A stretch of DNA of 64,000 bases. It comes from Aphrocallistes beatrix (lineage: Eukaryota; Porifera; Hexactinellida; Sceptrulophora; Aphrocallistidae). The DNA lies in the NCBI GenBank assembly GCA_963281255.1, contig OY725495.1, positions 3,782,001-3,846,000 of the forward strand, written 5' to 3'. Position 1 is the stretch's first letter; each line of letters starts with the position of its first letter. A model generated the notes under the pieces. The model saw only the letters and a program-made list of their open reading frames with translations, ran no database searches and was not told the DNA's origin. Shown piece after piece: positions 1 to 10,182 of this stretch. The position numbers and the translations under genes were made by a program.

Positions 1-1574
1 ATCTTGTTCTAGTCTGTCTCGTGATGGCATTCTTATCAAGTTGTTTCCTATTAACATTTCTTACACTTGAAAAGTTTCAAACTCTAGAATTGAGTAATAA
101 AAATACAAGTGATGTCGGCATAATAATTTCCCTCTACACAATTCCAGAAAAGATTTTCGTCGTTTTCAGCTCGACTTTTTTTTCCATCAGTTTCGTGCTT
201 TCCGCTCCATTTACAATCGCTTTTGGTCTCGACATACTGCATGGTACACATTTCGAAACTCTGCTGCTATATTTCCCTCTTTTCTATATCTCGAGGAATA
301 TAGGTGGTACTTTCGCTTATCTTTTATACATCAGAGAGCAAGAAGAATACTCTTACATCCATTGTTCAATATCCACATTTGTAATGTTAATATCAGTGCT
401 TTTACTCATAATAGGGAGGCTATGTGGATTCTTTAAAGACTCCGCTTTAGTTGCGAATAACTTTTCTTTCAAGAGAGGAATTAAATTGATATTTTCCGCA
501 TTAAAACTCAAATTTATCTATAAAAAGAGAGCTGATTTAAAATCACTGATGCTGTACACAGGAACAAAGAATAACTATCATGACCCAAAGTCCTTAGTGA
601 GCAGAACAGTTGCCATGGTCAAGATAAATCTGATATTTATCATTTTGATTCCATTACTCGGTTCTTACCAGATTTTATATGAACTTTTTCCAGGACAATT
701 GGATCTTAATTTTTCTTTCCCCGATCCAACATTTCAAAATACAAGTACTACCCATTGCAATAAAGGAGTATACTTTTACAATTATATAATAACGAATGGA
801 TTAACCATCGTTGTCTTTGTGGTTGTTTTTGAATTCTTTTTCAACGACATAGTGTTCAATGTGGTGAGACAAGATCTTCCACGTTGGATTCGTTGCATAC
901 CTCGATGTCTGCTTTTCATCAGGAATAATTGTCTCTACGGAATGCGTAAAAAGCTCCACGCATACTTAACATTAGTTGATCCTATCTTGAAGAGAGTTTT
1001 CTGGGGATTACCTTTCGGCTTATTGAGTGTGTTATGTGCTCTTACAGTGGAAATATTACGCATTAATTTTACTTTTCGTTTGAATTGTACAGCTTCTGAA
1101 CAGGTACACTATGGTTCTCATGTTCCTCTAATCGCACAAGTTCCTCAGTATATCTTTTGTGCAATGCAAGAAACCATATCTTTAATCGGACTTCTGCAAT
1201 ACGTCTATTATCTCTGTAGTAAGCATTTCCAAAATTCACTGAGAGGATTCTTTTTTTCGTTATTTTTTTTCTACTATGGTGTAGCAAGTTTTGTAGCCAA
1301 TCTTGTTTGTTATTCGTTGATTAAAATATGCTCTTCTGAATGCTATGCTAGCGATAGTAACGATAGTTGGAACCAATTTTGTTTTGTTTTTATTCCAGAC
1401 TGCAATAAACGACAGCCACAAGCCTATTTAGTGTGGATTTTAGCAATAGTTCTATACTTGATCATGATACCGCTGTTCTATGGGTTTTCTCATTACAAAC
1501 ATTGGAGAATAGTTCGAGTGATGAAGCAGGCTCATGTGAATTGGAATGGAGGTGAATTGATAATAAATAATTAG
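1..1574 (+). CDS. POT/SLC15-like membrane transporter, copy A (5' truncated by window)
   Basis: Frame 3 is open from the window edge to the stop at 1572-1574, about 523 residues. By alignment to the complete copies downstream, roughly the first 120 residues (TM1 and TM2) lie outside the window, so the ATG at 21 is internal and not the start. Hydrophobic segments and POT-type motifs are visible: FGLDILHG with FPLFYISRNIG (compare FGADQF...FFxxFYxxxNxG of POT proteins), and AQVPQYIFCAMQETISLIGL (compare the QxPQYxxxxxxE helix carrying a conserved Glu). A large cytoplasmic loop follows TM6. The likely role is a 12-TM plasma- or endosomal-membrane solute carrier; the substrate is unknown. There are no introns. 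It is the first of five head-to-tail paralogues. Confidence 0.75.
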   Translation, partial: LVLVCLVMAFLSSCFLLTFLTLEKFQTLELSNKNTSDVGIIISLYTIPEKIFVVFSSTFFSISFVLSAPFTIAFGLDILHGTHFETLLLYFPLFYISRNIGGTFAYLLYIREQEEYSYIHCSISTFVMLISVLLLIIGRLCGFFKDSALVANNFSFKRGIKLIFSALKLKFIYKKRADLKSLMLYTGTKNNYHDPKSLVSRTVAMVKINLIFIILIPLLGSYQILYELFPGQLDLNFSFPDPTFQNTSTTHCNKGVYFYNYIITNGLTIVVFVVVFEFFFNDIVFNVVRQDLPRWIRCIPRCLLFIRNNCLYGMRKKLHAYLTLVDPILKRVFWGLPFGLLSVLCALTVEILRINFTFRLNCTASEQVHYGSHVPLIAQVPQYIFCAMQETISLIGLLQYVYYLCSKHFQNSLRGFFFSLFFFYYGVASFVANLVCYSLIKICSSECYASDSNDSWNQFCFVFIPDCNKRQPQAYLVWILAIVLYLIMIPLFYGFSHYKHWRIVRVMKQAHVNWNGGELIINN

Positions 1575-2235
1575 AAATATATATATGCATATATCTCCCT
1601 ATAGCTATCTTGTTAATTGTTTAAATACTGTCTTGACTATCCCCAAAACATGACGCAATGACATTGTAGTTAAACAATCTTTGTACAGTTTACAGTTTTC
1701 AACTTATTAATCATTGTATATGAATTATTATTATTATTATTTTATTTAGAGAATGTCATTGCTATTAAAATTTTATTTTTTGTCTATGAATTTGTTTTGT
1801 CCTCTTATATGTAGGAAGATGCTATGACATAAACTCAGTATCCATAGTAGATCCGTTTGATCCTGCGAAATCCAAGGTTGATCTTTTCTACATTAAAACT
1901 TAAAACCATGGTGGAATGGTGGAGTTGTATAACCAAAATTATTCATATTAATACAAATTAGCCTTATGATCGTATTCGGATCATAATGCTAAAGAATCGT
2001 TGTGTTTCAAGAGTTGTTTTATTATACGCAAAAATAGTATAATTCCTGAGTAAATTATTCCAGTATACTTATTCCCTATCATATACACTTGCTACTGAAA
2101 TATGAAATTGATATGAACTTATTAAAAGGTAACTAGATACAACGTTGAGAAGAGACTATTTATTAGTTGTCCGATATATCAGTCTAGTATAAATTTTTGT
2201 CTTGCCCATTAAGATAAGTTATATTAAATTTTACA
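1575..2235. other. Intergenic A/B; possible TATA element
   Basis: No gene is seen. AT-rich spacer that lacks the proximal block shared by copies C, D and E. A TATAAAT lies at 2188-2194, about 42 bases before the copy B start, which would give a very short 5' UTR if it is used. Confidence 0.4.
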
Positions 2236-4185
2236 ATGGCGATTAATGATGAGAATGATCTTCGTCCACGTATGAATACCATTGAGACTATTCTCCTCGA
2301 AACACGAAGAGAGGAATCTGAAGCAAAAGAGAAAACGTTTCGACCATTTCTATTTTTCGGATTGAAAACTCCAATCATCCATAGACCAGGACTCTACTTA
2401 CATCTCTGCATTGTAAGTCTACAATACTTTTTCTTTTTTAACACTAAACAAATACTTCGTCATGCTTTTAAGTATACTTTTCAGCCTGAGTTTGATAATA
2501 AGTTTTTCTTTCCATTACTCTCAACTCTTGCTTATCTTATTCTTCCTTTCATTGTGTACTTTTGTGATCGTCAGATGATTCGTAGGTATTATCTTGTTCT
2601 AGTCTGTCTCGTGATGGCATTCTTATCGAGTTGTTTCCTCTTAACTTTACTTATACTTGAAAAGTTCGAACCAACAAATGAAACAACAAATGTAACTAAC
2701 ACAAGTATTTCTGTCATTAATACAGGGATTCATCATCTCGGTTACTCAATTCCAGAGTATATAATGGCTGTTATAAGTTTGATTCTTTTTTCCATCAGTT
2801 TTGTACTTTCAGATTCATTTACAATCAATTTTGGTCTCGACATATTGCATGGTACACATTTCGAGACTCTATTGCTATATTTCCCTCTATTCTATATTGC
2901 AAGAAATATAGGTGCTACTGCTGCTTATTTACAATATACTCGAGTTATTAATAGAGATATTTCTTACATCCATTGTTCAATATCCACATTTGTTGTGTTA
3001 ATCGCAGTGCTTTTACTCATAATAGGGAGGCTCTGTGGATTCTTTAAAGACTCTCCCTTAGTTGCAAATAACTTCTCTTTCAAGCGAGGAATTAAATTGA
3101 TATTTTCCGCATTAAAACTCAAATTTATCCATAAAAAGAGAGCTGATTTCAGATCACTTATGCTGTACACAGGAACGAAGAATAACTATCATGACCCAAA
3201 GTCCTTAGTAAGCAGAACAGTTGCCATGCTCAAGATAAATCTGATATTTATTATTTTGATTCCATTGCTCGTTTCTTACCAGATTTTATACCAACTTTTT
3301 CCAGGACAATTGGGCATTAATTCTTCTTTCCCCGATCCAATGTTTCAAAATACTACCCATCGCAGTGGAGTAAAATATTTTTACAATTTTTGGATAGCAA
3401 ATGCATTGACCATCGTTGTCTTTGTAGTTATTTTTGAATTCTTTTTCAACGACATAGTGTTCAATGTGGTGAGACAAGATCTCCCACGTTGGATTCGTTG
3501 CATACCTCGATGTCTGCTTTTCATCAGGAATAATTGTCTCTACGGAATGCGTAAAAAGCTCCACGCATACTTAACATTAGTTGATCCTATCTTGAAGAGA
3601 GTTTTCTGGGGATTGCCTTTCGGCTTATTGAGTGTGTTATGTGCTCTTACAGTGGAAATGTTACGCATTCATTTCGCTTCTCCTTTGAATTGTACAAGAC
3701 ATGGTCATGAGGTAAATGACAACTCTTATATTTTAGCCGCCGCACAAGTCCCACAGTACATTTTCTCTGCAATGGAAGAGACGATATCTTCAATCGGACT
3801 CCTACAATACGTCTATTATCTCTGTAGCAACCATTTCCACGATTCATTGAGAGGATTCTTTTTTTCGTTATTTTTTTTCTACTCCGGTGTGGCAAGTTTT
3901 GTAGCCAATCTTGTTAGTTATTCATTGATTGAAGTATGCTCTTCCCAATGCAAGAGTTATGCCAATAGTAACGACACCACCACAGGATGCCCTGATAGGA
4001 ATTCATATTGCTTTATTTACGATTCAAGTTGCAAAGATCACCAACCATATACTTATTTCGTGTGGGTTTTAGTAGTAATTCTATACTTGATGATGATACC
4101 AGTTTTCTATGGGTTTTCGCATTACAAACATTGGAGAAGAGTTCGAGAGATGAAGCGACCTCAGTTGAATGGCAATGAAGATTGA
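2236..4185 (+). CDS. POT/SLC15-like membrane transporter, copy B
   Basis: Intronless, 649 residues. The hydrophilic N-terminus (1-50) is followed by about 12 membrane segments. TM1 (about 52-72) reads VSLQYFFFFN where POT/PTR2 proteins carry the proton-coupling ExxERFxYYG, so both Glu and the Arg are replaced (V60, Q63, Y64). Other POT landmarks remain: DRQMIRRY (111-118; compare D..xGRY/R), FGLDIL (199-204), FPLFYIARNIG (216-226), and QVPQYIFSAMEE (504-515) with the TM10 Glu. The loops at about 140-170, 355-385 and 565-605 carry N-X-S/T sites and cysteines and are the most variable between copies. The start is the first in-frame ATG and matches the N-termini of C, D and E. Family assignment is by motif reading; substrate and coupling ion are unknown. 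Confidence 0.8.
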   Translation: MAINDENDLRPRMNTIETILLETRREESEAKEKTFRPFLFFGLKTPIIHRPGLYLHLCIVSLQYFFFFNTKQILRHAFKYTFQPEFDNKFFFPLLSTLAYLILPFIVYFCDRQMIRRYYLVLVCLVMAFLSSCFLLTLLILEKFEPTNETTNVTNTSISVINTGIHHLGYSIPEYIMAVISLILFSISFVLSDSFTINFGLDILHGTHFETLLLYFPLFYIARNIGATAAYLQYTRVINRDISYIHCSISTFVVLIAVLLLIIGRLCGFFKDSPLVANNFSFKRGIKLIFSALKLKFIHKKRADFRSLMLYTGTKNNYHDPKSLVSRTVAMLKINLIFIILIPLLVSYQILYQLFPGQLGINSSFPDPMFQNTTHRSGVKYFYNFWIANALTIVVFVVIFEFFFNDIVFNVVRQDLPRWIRCIPRCLLFIRNNCLYGMRKKLHAYLTLVDPILKRVFWGLPFGLLSVLCALTVEMLRIHFASPLNCTRHGHEVNDNSYILAAAQVPQYIFSAMEETISSIGLLQYVYYLCSNHFHDSLRGFFFSLFFFYSGVASFVANLVSYSLIEVCSSQCKSYANSNDTTTGCPDRNSYCFIYDSSCKDHQPYTYFVWVLVVILYLMMIPVFYGFSHYKHWRRVREMKRPQLNGNED

Positions 4186-4685
4186 TTGATTTGTGATAGT
4201 TAGATACATTCCTTGCAACTTAGTTATCATTGCGGTTGTACGCTATGGCCCAATATGTATAGTTAGACCTTATGGGCATATGTATTAACTCAATTGTTAT
4301 ATATACTTGTATATATGTGTTTGTGTGTTTGTCCATGCATGCCAACTATCACATTTTTATATATAAATATATTACATTACTTCGAAACCATTAGTGGCGT
4401 AAGGAAGGGGGTTCTGGGGTACCTAGGATTCCTTCTCCAAACTGGCGAGTTGTAGAAGAAATTTATTGAACGTAGTAATGCCATGCTTAATTGTGTTTGC
4501 TTTTTGGGAAATGTTTTACAAATTTAAGATATTTCACGAGATGGAACGGTTCCATAGTTATTTAATCTCTGAAATTACTCATAGCAATTAGATCAGAATT
4601 ATTCCATCAAGAAGCAGCCATTATTTATTTGTAATTATATTTTTGTTTTGAAGAGATGGAGATATTATTACAAATATACATATAT

Positions 4686-4754
4686 CAGTAGAATTCGGTT
4701 AGTACGTACTAATAATGCCTTCCCGAAGGGATACGTCTTATCCGAGTTCTACTG
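4686..4754. mobile_element. Short TIR MITE, pogo/Tigger-like
   Basis: Starts CAGTAGAATTCGGTTAG and ends with the near-complement CCGAGTTCTACTG, followed by TA. The interior is almost only the two inverted arms with GTACGTACT in the middle. Same family as 46220-46419. Coding capacity is nil. Confidence 0.6.
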
Positions 4755-4811
4755 TACGTATTAAAATAAAGAGACTGGGATACGATATGTTGGAATGCTA
4801 CGTCTAAACAT

Positions 4812-4961
4812 TGTGAAATTCAATATTATAGTATTTGAGTCTCACAAGTAACACAATATAGTACCTATCTATATGTATATTGAGAAGAGAAATTTCTCCT
4901 AGGTTAAATATTGGTATCGTATTTAACTCTTTACTTTTTTGAAATTTATGTCTAATGTCTA
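4812..4961 (+). promoter_or_regulatory. Conserved proximal promoter block of copy C
   Basis: Begins GTGAAATTCAATATTATAG and runs to the ATG of copy C. The same block, with the same order of short motifs (ATACAAGTAAC or CACAAGTAAC, ATATAGTA, TTACTTTTTTGAAAT), precedes copies D (8048-8178) and E (10815-10948). Copy B lacks it. Confidence 0.5.
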
Positions 4962-6905
4962 ATGGCAACTGATAGTGATAACGATATCAACTCAGGGAGG
5001 AGCTCAATCCAAGTTTTCAACGAGTTCCGACGAGAAGAAACTAGACCCTATGAGAAAAATGCTTTTCGTCCATTTCTATTTTTCGGATTAAAAATTCCCA
5101 CCATCCACAGGCCAGGACTCTACCTACATCTCTTCATTGTAAGTCTACAATACTTTTTCTTTTTCAACACTAAAATATTGCTTGGTAATGCATTAGAACA
5201 TCTTTTTAAAAGTGTATTCGAAAATGACTTTTTCTATCCATTACTCTCAACTCTTGCTTATCTTATTCTTCCTTTCATTGTGTACTTTTGTGATCGTCAG
5301 ATGATTCGTAGGTATTTTCTTGTTCTAGTCTGTCTCGTGATGGCATTCTTATCAAGTTGTTTCCTCCTAACTTTACTCACAGTTAAGTGGTTGGATGTGA
5401 TACCATTGATTGATTTAACTCCAAGTAATGTAACTAACACAAGTATTTCTGTCATTAATACAGGGATTCACCATCTCGATTACTCAATCCCAGAGTATAT
5501 AATGGCTGTTATAAGTTTGATTCTTTTTTCCATCAGTTTTGTGCTTTCAGATTCATTTACAATCACTTTTGGTCTCGACATATTGCATGGCACACATTTC
5601 GAGACTCTATTGCTATATTTCCCTCTCTTCTATATCTCAAGAAATATAGGAGGTTCCTTGGCTTACATCCAATACATTAAATATACAAGGGATGAGTCTT
5701 TTATCCATTGTTCAGTATCCACATTTGTTGTGTTAATCGCAGTGCTTTTACTCATAATAGGGAGGCTCTGTGGATTCTTTAAAGACTCCGCTTTAGTTGC
5801 GAATAACTTTTCTTTCTATAAAGGGATTAAGTTGATATTTTCTGCGTTAAAACTCAAATTTATCGAACGAAAAGTAGCTGATTTCAGATCACTGATGCTG
5901 TACACAGGAACAAGGAATAACTATCATGACCCAAAGTCCTTAGTAAGCAGAACAGTTGCCATGGTCAAGATAAATCTGATATTTATTATTTTGACTCCAT
6001 TACTCGGTTCTTACCAGATTTTATACCAACTTTTTCCTGAACAATCTGAAACTTTGGCATTTCTCCCCAAACCAATAACTCAAGATCCTACCCACCATTG
6101 CGTTAAGGAAATTTATTTGAATAATTATTTTTTTGCAAATCCGTTGACCATCGTTGTCTTTGCGGTTATTTTTGAATTCTTTTTCAACGACATAGTGTTC
6201 AATGTAATGAGGAATGATATTCCACGTCGGATTCGTTGCATACCTCGATGTCTCTACGGATTGCGGAATAATCTCCACGCATACTTAACATTAGTTGATC
6301 CTATCTTGAAGAGAGTTTTCTGGGGATTACCTTTCGGCTTATTAAGTGTGTTATGTGCTCTTACAGTGGAAATGTTACGCATTAATTTCTATTTTCGTTT
6401 GAACTGTACAACATCTGAACATAAAGCATACTATGGTTCTCATGTTCCTCTAATCGCTCAGGTCCCACAGTACATTTTCTCTGCAATGCAAGAAACCATA
6501 TCTTTGATCGGACTTCTGCAATACGTCTATTATCTCTGTAGTGAGCATTTCCAAAATTCACTGAGAGGATTCTTTTTTTCGTTATTTTTTTTCTACTATG
6601 GTGTAGCAGGATTCATATCCAATCTTGTTTATTTCACTTTTGATCGAATATGTCATGATCATTGCAATAATGACACTCATTATACCAATAACTCATCGGT
6701 ATATTATGGATCTCCAAATCAATTTTGTTTCATTTTCAATTCAGATTGCAACAATAAACAACCAAATGGTTGGGTGGTGTGGGTTATAGCTATTCTACTC
6801 TGCTTAACCATGATACCTCTTTTCTATTGGTTCTCGCATTACAAACATTGGAAGAGAGTTCGAATCATGAGACTGCATGAGTTGAGCTGGAATGAAGCGG
6901 ATTGA
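4962..6905 (+). CDS. POT/SLC15-like membrane transporter, copy C
   Basis: Intronless, 647 residues, with the same topology as copy B. TM1 again has VSLQYF in place of ExxERF. Relative to the other copies it lacks eight residues in the intracellular stretch before TM8 (RCIPRCLYGLRNNLHAYL against about 26 residues in the paralogues), an in-frame deletion. The TM3-TM4 loop shares NTSISVINTGIHHLDYSIPE with copies B and D, while the segment after TM9 (AYYGS.VPLIAQVPQYIFSA) matches copy E. This looks like a conversion mosaic. The start ATG lies in AATGGCAACTGATAG, identical to D and E. The long last loop is N-glycosylation rich (NDTHYTNNSS). Confidence 0.8.
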   Translation: MATDSDNDINSGRSSIQVFNEFRREETRPYEKNAFRPFLFFGLKIPTIHRPGLYLHLFIVSLQYFFFFNTKILLGNALEHLFKSVFENDFFYPLLSTLAYLILPFIVYFCDRQMIRRYFLVLVCLVMAFLSSCFLLTLLTVKWLDVIPLIDLTPSNVTNTSISVINTGIHHLDYSIPEYIMAVISLILFSISFVLSDSFTITFGLDILHGTHFETLLLYFPLFYISRNIGGSLAYIQYIKYTRDESFIHCSVSTFVVLIAVLLLIIGRLCGFFKDSALVANNFSFYKGIKLIFSALKLKFIERKVADFRSLMLYTGTRNNYHDPKSLVSRTVAMVKINLIFIILTPLLGSYQILYQLFPEQSETLAFLPKPITQDPTHHCVKEIYLNNYFFANPLTIVVFAVIFEFFFNDIVFNVMRNDIPRRIRCIPRCLYGLRNNLHAYLTLVDPILKRVFWGLPFGLLSVLCALTVEMLRINFYFRLNCTTSEHKAYYGSHVPLIAQVPQYIFSAMQETISLIGLLQYVYYLCSEHFQNSLRGFFFSLFFFYYGVAGFISNLVYFTFDRICHDHCNNDTHYTNNSSVYYGSPNQFCFIFNSDCNNKQPNGWVVWVIAILLCLTMIPLFYWFSHYKHWKRVRIMRLHELSWNEAD

Positions 6906-7048
6906 ACTCTCAATGAGTTGGATATTTGTGAAGGATTGTAATTGTTTATTAATTGAATCATTATGTATTTTCTATAAATACGTAACTTTGTTTTATAACA
7001 ATTTAATGTTTGTGTGCTTGTAACCTAAGCTAAGTATTCATTCTATAT
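6906..7048. other. 3' flank of copy C up to the hAT insertion
   Basis: Short 3' flank, repeated after copies D and E. It ends at the target site TTCTATAT (7041-7048) of the hAT element. Confidence 0.5.
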
Positions 7049-7507
7049 CAGGGGTTCTTAAACTAGGGGGCGTAAGGGTATTGTAAGGGGGGTGTAATAC
7101 CGGATGAAAATATCATGTATCAGAACGTTGGTCTATTTGCCTTGCGTGTTATTGTTAGGTTTTCTTCAACATATCTCTGTAAAGCTGCATTTTCGACACT
7201 AGTGTTCATAAAGAATAAGTACCGCAACAGGATGAATGTAGAAAATGATATGCGTTGTGCTATCTCTGAGACACCCCCAAGAATTTTAAAAAACTTGTTT
7301 GGTTGAAAAGAAACAGTTACATCCTTCACATTGATGGAGTTGTTTGATTTAAATAAATATTCTTAATTATATTAGAAAATAGGTGTGTTCTCCGAGTTTA
7401 GTAGTCTGAAAAAGTGTAGGTGTAGCCACGTAGGGGGCGTGATAATTCACAGATTGGCCAAGGGGGGGGGGGGGAGGGCATGGAGTCAAAAAGTTTAAGA
7501 ACTCCTG
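7049..7507 (+). mobile_element. Internally deleted hAT (Buster-like) transposon
   Basis: 459 bp between inverted ends CAGGGGTTCTTAAACT and AGTTTAAGAACTCCTG, flanked by the 8-bp duplication TTCTATAT (7041-7048) / TTCTACAT (7508-7515). The homologous spacers after copies D (near 10300) and E (near 13060) show the uninterrupted site ATTCTATATAATG, so the insertion followed duplication of the transporter units or was lost elsewhere. It retains the end of a transposase gene. Central TA in the target site fits the Buster-type nnnTAnnn preference. Confidence 0.88.
7115..7309 (+). pseudogene. hAT transposase C-terminal (dimerisation) fragment
   Basis: A 63-residue open frame inside the hAT element reads FSSTYLCKAAFSTLVFIKNK followed by KYRNRM..ENDMRCAIS and PPRI. 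This is the hallmark C-terminal hAT dimerisation segment seen in ZBED5/FAM200/SCAND3-type proteins. The catalytic and zinc-finger parts are absent, so it is a relic. The ATG at 7115 has no special status; only the C-terminal codons survive. Confidence 0.8.
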
Positions 7508-7515
7508 TTCTACAT

Positions 7516-8047
7516 AATGTTATGGCAGATAGTGAGTTGTTATGTCAAATTATTGATGATATTTCCTTGTTCTAGTATTTATCAATTCGCTCGGATAATA
7601 CAATGATTGAAAAGTTTGAAAACTTAGAGTATAAATCACAAGCCCTCTTTCCGCATTTAAGTTGCGCCACTGCTGAACATTGTGCCACATGAGGCGCCTT
7701 GCTGGCGCCTAATATTGATGACTTTACTAAACCATGGATGCATAGATTAAATTCAAAATAAATGAGTGACAGTGACGTCATCCATTTTAGTGGTTATAGC
7801 ATGTTTATATTTATCAATTAATTGGGTATTGATGCTCATAATGACTCACCAGTATTGGGCTATGTAACATCATATACTAGTGGATATATATATATGATCT
7901 GCTTTCAAATTTCAACCTTTTATCCCTTAAAATGGAGTTGTGCTCATAATACTATTTTATCATATCTTATGATTTGCAACGTAGCACCACATGATTTAGT
8001 TAAATTACAGGTTGAGAAGTCTTCCATTAAACCTTCCATTAAACCTT
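7516..8047. repeat. Duplicated spacer, copy 1 (C/D)
   Basis: Closely matches 10307-10814. It contains a GGCGCC-N5-GGCGCC hairpin near 7691-7711 and no gene. The duplication shows the transporter repeat unit is gene plus spacer, not the coding region alone. Confidence 0.75.
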
Positions 8048-8178
8048 GTGAAATTCAATATTATAGGTGAGTCATACAAGTAACATAATATAGTATGTGT
8101 ATATTGAAATACTATCGTTCTCCTTAATTAAATATTGATATGGTACTAGATCTTTTACTTTTTTGAAATCTATGTTGA
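8048..8178 (+). promoter_or_regulatory. Conserved proximal promoter block of copy D
   Basis: Starts GTGAAATTCAATATTATAG and ends at the copy D ATG; near-identical to the block before copy E and recognisable before copy C. Confidence 0.5.
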
Positions 8179-10182
8179 ATGGCAACTGATAGTGAGAATA
8201 ATCTCACCTCAATGATGAGTACAGTTGAGGTTGTCCTTAATGAAGCCCGGCTAGAAGAAACTACACCCTATGAGAAAAGTACTTTTCGCCCATTTCTATT
8301 TTTTGGATCAAAAATTCCCATCATCCACAGACCAGGACTCTACCTACATCTCTTCATTGTAAGTCTACAATACTTTTTCTTTTTCAACACTAAAATATTG
8401 CTTGGTAATGCATTAGATCATCTTTTTAATAATATATTCGATAATAAGTTTTTCTTTCCATTACTCTCAACTCTTGCTTACCTTATTCTTCCTTTCATTG
8501 TGTACTTTTGTGATCGTCAGATGATTCGCAGGTACTATCTTGTTCTAGTCTGTCTCGTGATGGCATTCTTATCAAGTTGTTTCCTCCTAACTTTACTTAT
8601 ACTTGAAAAGTTCGAACCAACAAATGAAACAACAAATGTAACTAACGCAAGTATTTCTGTCATTAATACAGGGATTCACCATCTCGATTACTCAATTCCA
8701 GAGTATATAATGGCTGTTTTAAGTTTGATTCTTTTTTCCATCAGTTTTGTGCTTTCAGATTCATTTACAATCACTTTTGGTCTCGACATATTGCATGGTA
8801 CACATTTCGAGACTCTATTGCTATATTTCCCTCTCTTCTATATCTCAAGGAATATAGGAGGTTCCTTTGCTTACATCCAATACATTAAATATACAAGGGA
8901 TGAGTCTTTTATCCATTGTTCAGTATCCACATTTGTTGTGTTAATCGCAGTGCTTTTACTCATAATAGGGAGGCTATGTGGATTCTTTAAAGACTCTCCC
9001 TTAGTTGCAAATAACTTCTCTTTCAAGAGAGGAATTAAATTGATATTTTCCGCATTAAAACTCAAAATTATCCATAAAAAGAGAGCTGATTTCAAATCAC
9101 TGATGCTGTACACAGGAACAAAGAATAACTATCATGACCCAAAGTCCTTAGTAAGCAGAACAGTTGCCATGGTCAAGATAAATCTGATATTTATCATTTT
9201 GACTCCATTACTCGGTTCTTACCAGATTTTATACCAACTTTTTCCAGAGCAATCAAATCCTTTGACTTTTCTCCTCAAACCAATAACTCAAGATCCTACC
9301 CACCATCATTGCATTAGGAAAAACTATTTGATCAGTTATTTTTTTGCAAATCCATTAACCATCGTTGTCTTTGCGGTTGTTTTTGAATTCTTTTTCAACG
9401 ACATAGTGTTCAATGTGGTTAAACAAGATCTTCCACGTTGGATTCGTTGCATACCTCGATGTCTGCTTTTCATCAGGAATAATTGTATCTACGGAATCCG
9501 TAAAAAGCTCCACGCATACCTAACATTAGCTGATCCTATCTTGAAGAGAGTTTTCTGGGGATTACCTTTCGGCTTATTAAGTGTGTTGTGTGGTTTTACA
9601 GTGGAAGTGTTACGCATTCATTTTTCTTTTCGTTTGAATTGTACAGCACCTGGTGTTGAAATATACTATGGTTCTTATGTTCCTCTAATCGCTCAAGTCC
9701 CACAGTACATTCTCTCTGCAATGCAAGAGACCCTATCTACAATCGGACTCCTACAATACGTCTATTATCTCTGTAGTGAGCATTTCCAAAATTCACTGAG
9801 GGGTTTCTTTTTTTCGCTATTTTTTTTCTACTATGGTGTAGCAGGTTTTGCAGCTAATCTTGCTTATTTCACTTTTGATCAAATATGTCATGATCATTGC
9901 TTGAATACCATCAACAAAACACCAGGAAAATTTTTAACCAGCACCATGTCTCTAAATTACAGTAACATCTCATCAGAACATTATGGATCTTCAAATCAAT
10001 TGTGTTTCGTTTTCAATTCAGATTGCAATAATGAACAACCAAACGGTTGGGTGGTGTGGGTTATAGCTATTCTCCTCTACTTAACCATGATACCTCTTTT
10101 CTATTGGTTCTCGCATTACAAGCATTGGAAGAGAGTTCGAGACTTGAGACTGCATGAGTTGAGCTGGAATGAAGCGGATTGA
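8179..10182 (+). CDS. POT/SLC15-like membrane transporter, copy D
   Basis: Intronless, 667 residues, the longest copy. The extra length is in the last extracellular or lumenal loop, which reads HDHCLNTINKTPGKFLTS and continues with several N-X-S/T sites and cysteines. TM1 has VSLQYF where POT proteins have ExxERF. DRQMIRRY, FGLDIL, FPLFYISRNIGG and QVPQYILSAMQE are present. The segment LILEKFEPTNETTNVTN is shared with copy B, whereas the N-terminus and the TM4-5 stretch AYIQYIKYTRDESFIHCS match copy C. The mosaic again suggests gene conversion or unequal exchange. Shares its promoter block with C and E. Confidence 0.8.
   Translation: MATDSENNLTSMMSTVEVVLNEARLEETTPYEKSTFRPFLFFGSKIPIIHRPGLYLHLFIVSLQYFFFFNTKILLGNALDHLFNNIFDNKFFFPLLSTLAYLILPFIVYFCDRQMIRRYYLVLVCLVMAFLSSCFLLTLLILEKFEPTNETTNVTNASISVINTGIHHLDYSIPEYIMAVLSLILFSISFVLSDSFTITFGLDILHGTHFETLLLYFPLFYISRNIGGSFAYIQYIKYTRDESFIHCSVSTFVVLIAVLLLIIGRLCGFFKDSPLVANNFSFKRGIKLIFSALKLKIIHKKRADFKSLMLYTGTKNNYHDPKSLVSRTVAMVKINLIFIILTPLLGSYQILYQLFPEQSNPLTFLLKPITQDPTHHHCIRKNYLISYFFANPLTIVVFAVVFEFFFNDIVFNVVKQDLPRWIRCIPRCLLFIRNNCIYGIRKKLHAYLTLADPILKRVFWGLPFGLLSVLCGFTVEVLRIHFSFRLNCTAPGVEIYYGSYVPLIAQVPQYILSAMQETLSTIGLLQYVYYLCSEHFQNSLRGFFFSLFFFYYGVAGFAANLAYFTFDQICHDHCLNTINKTPGKFLTSTMSLNYSNISSEHYGSSNQLCFVFNSDCNNEQPNGWVVWVIAILLYLTMIPLFYWFSHYKHWKRVRDLRLHELSWNEAD

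Larger units (their letters stand above)
4186..4961. other. Intergenic B/C with small MITE and hAT-end-like fragment
   Basis: No gene is seen. A fragment near 4392-4440 resembles the end of the CAGTGRCGTARCCAGG hAT family at 50890-51091. A 69-bp palindromic MITE lies at 4686-4754. The last 150 bases match the proximal promoter block shared with D and E. Confidence 0.5.
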
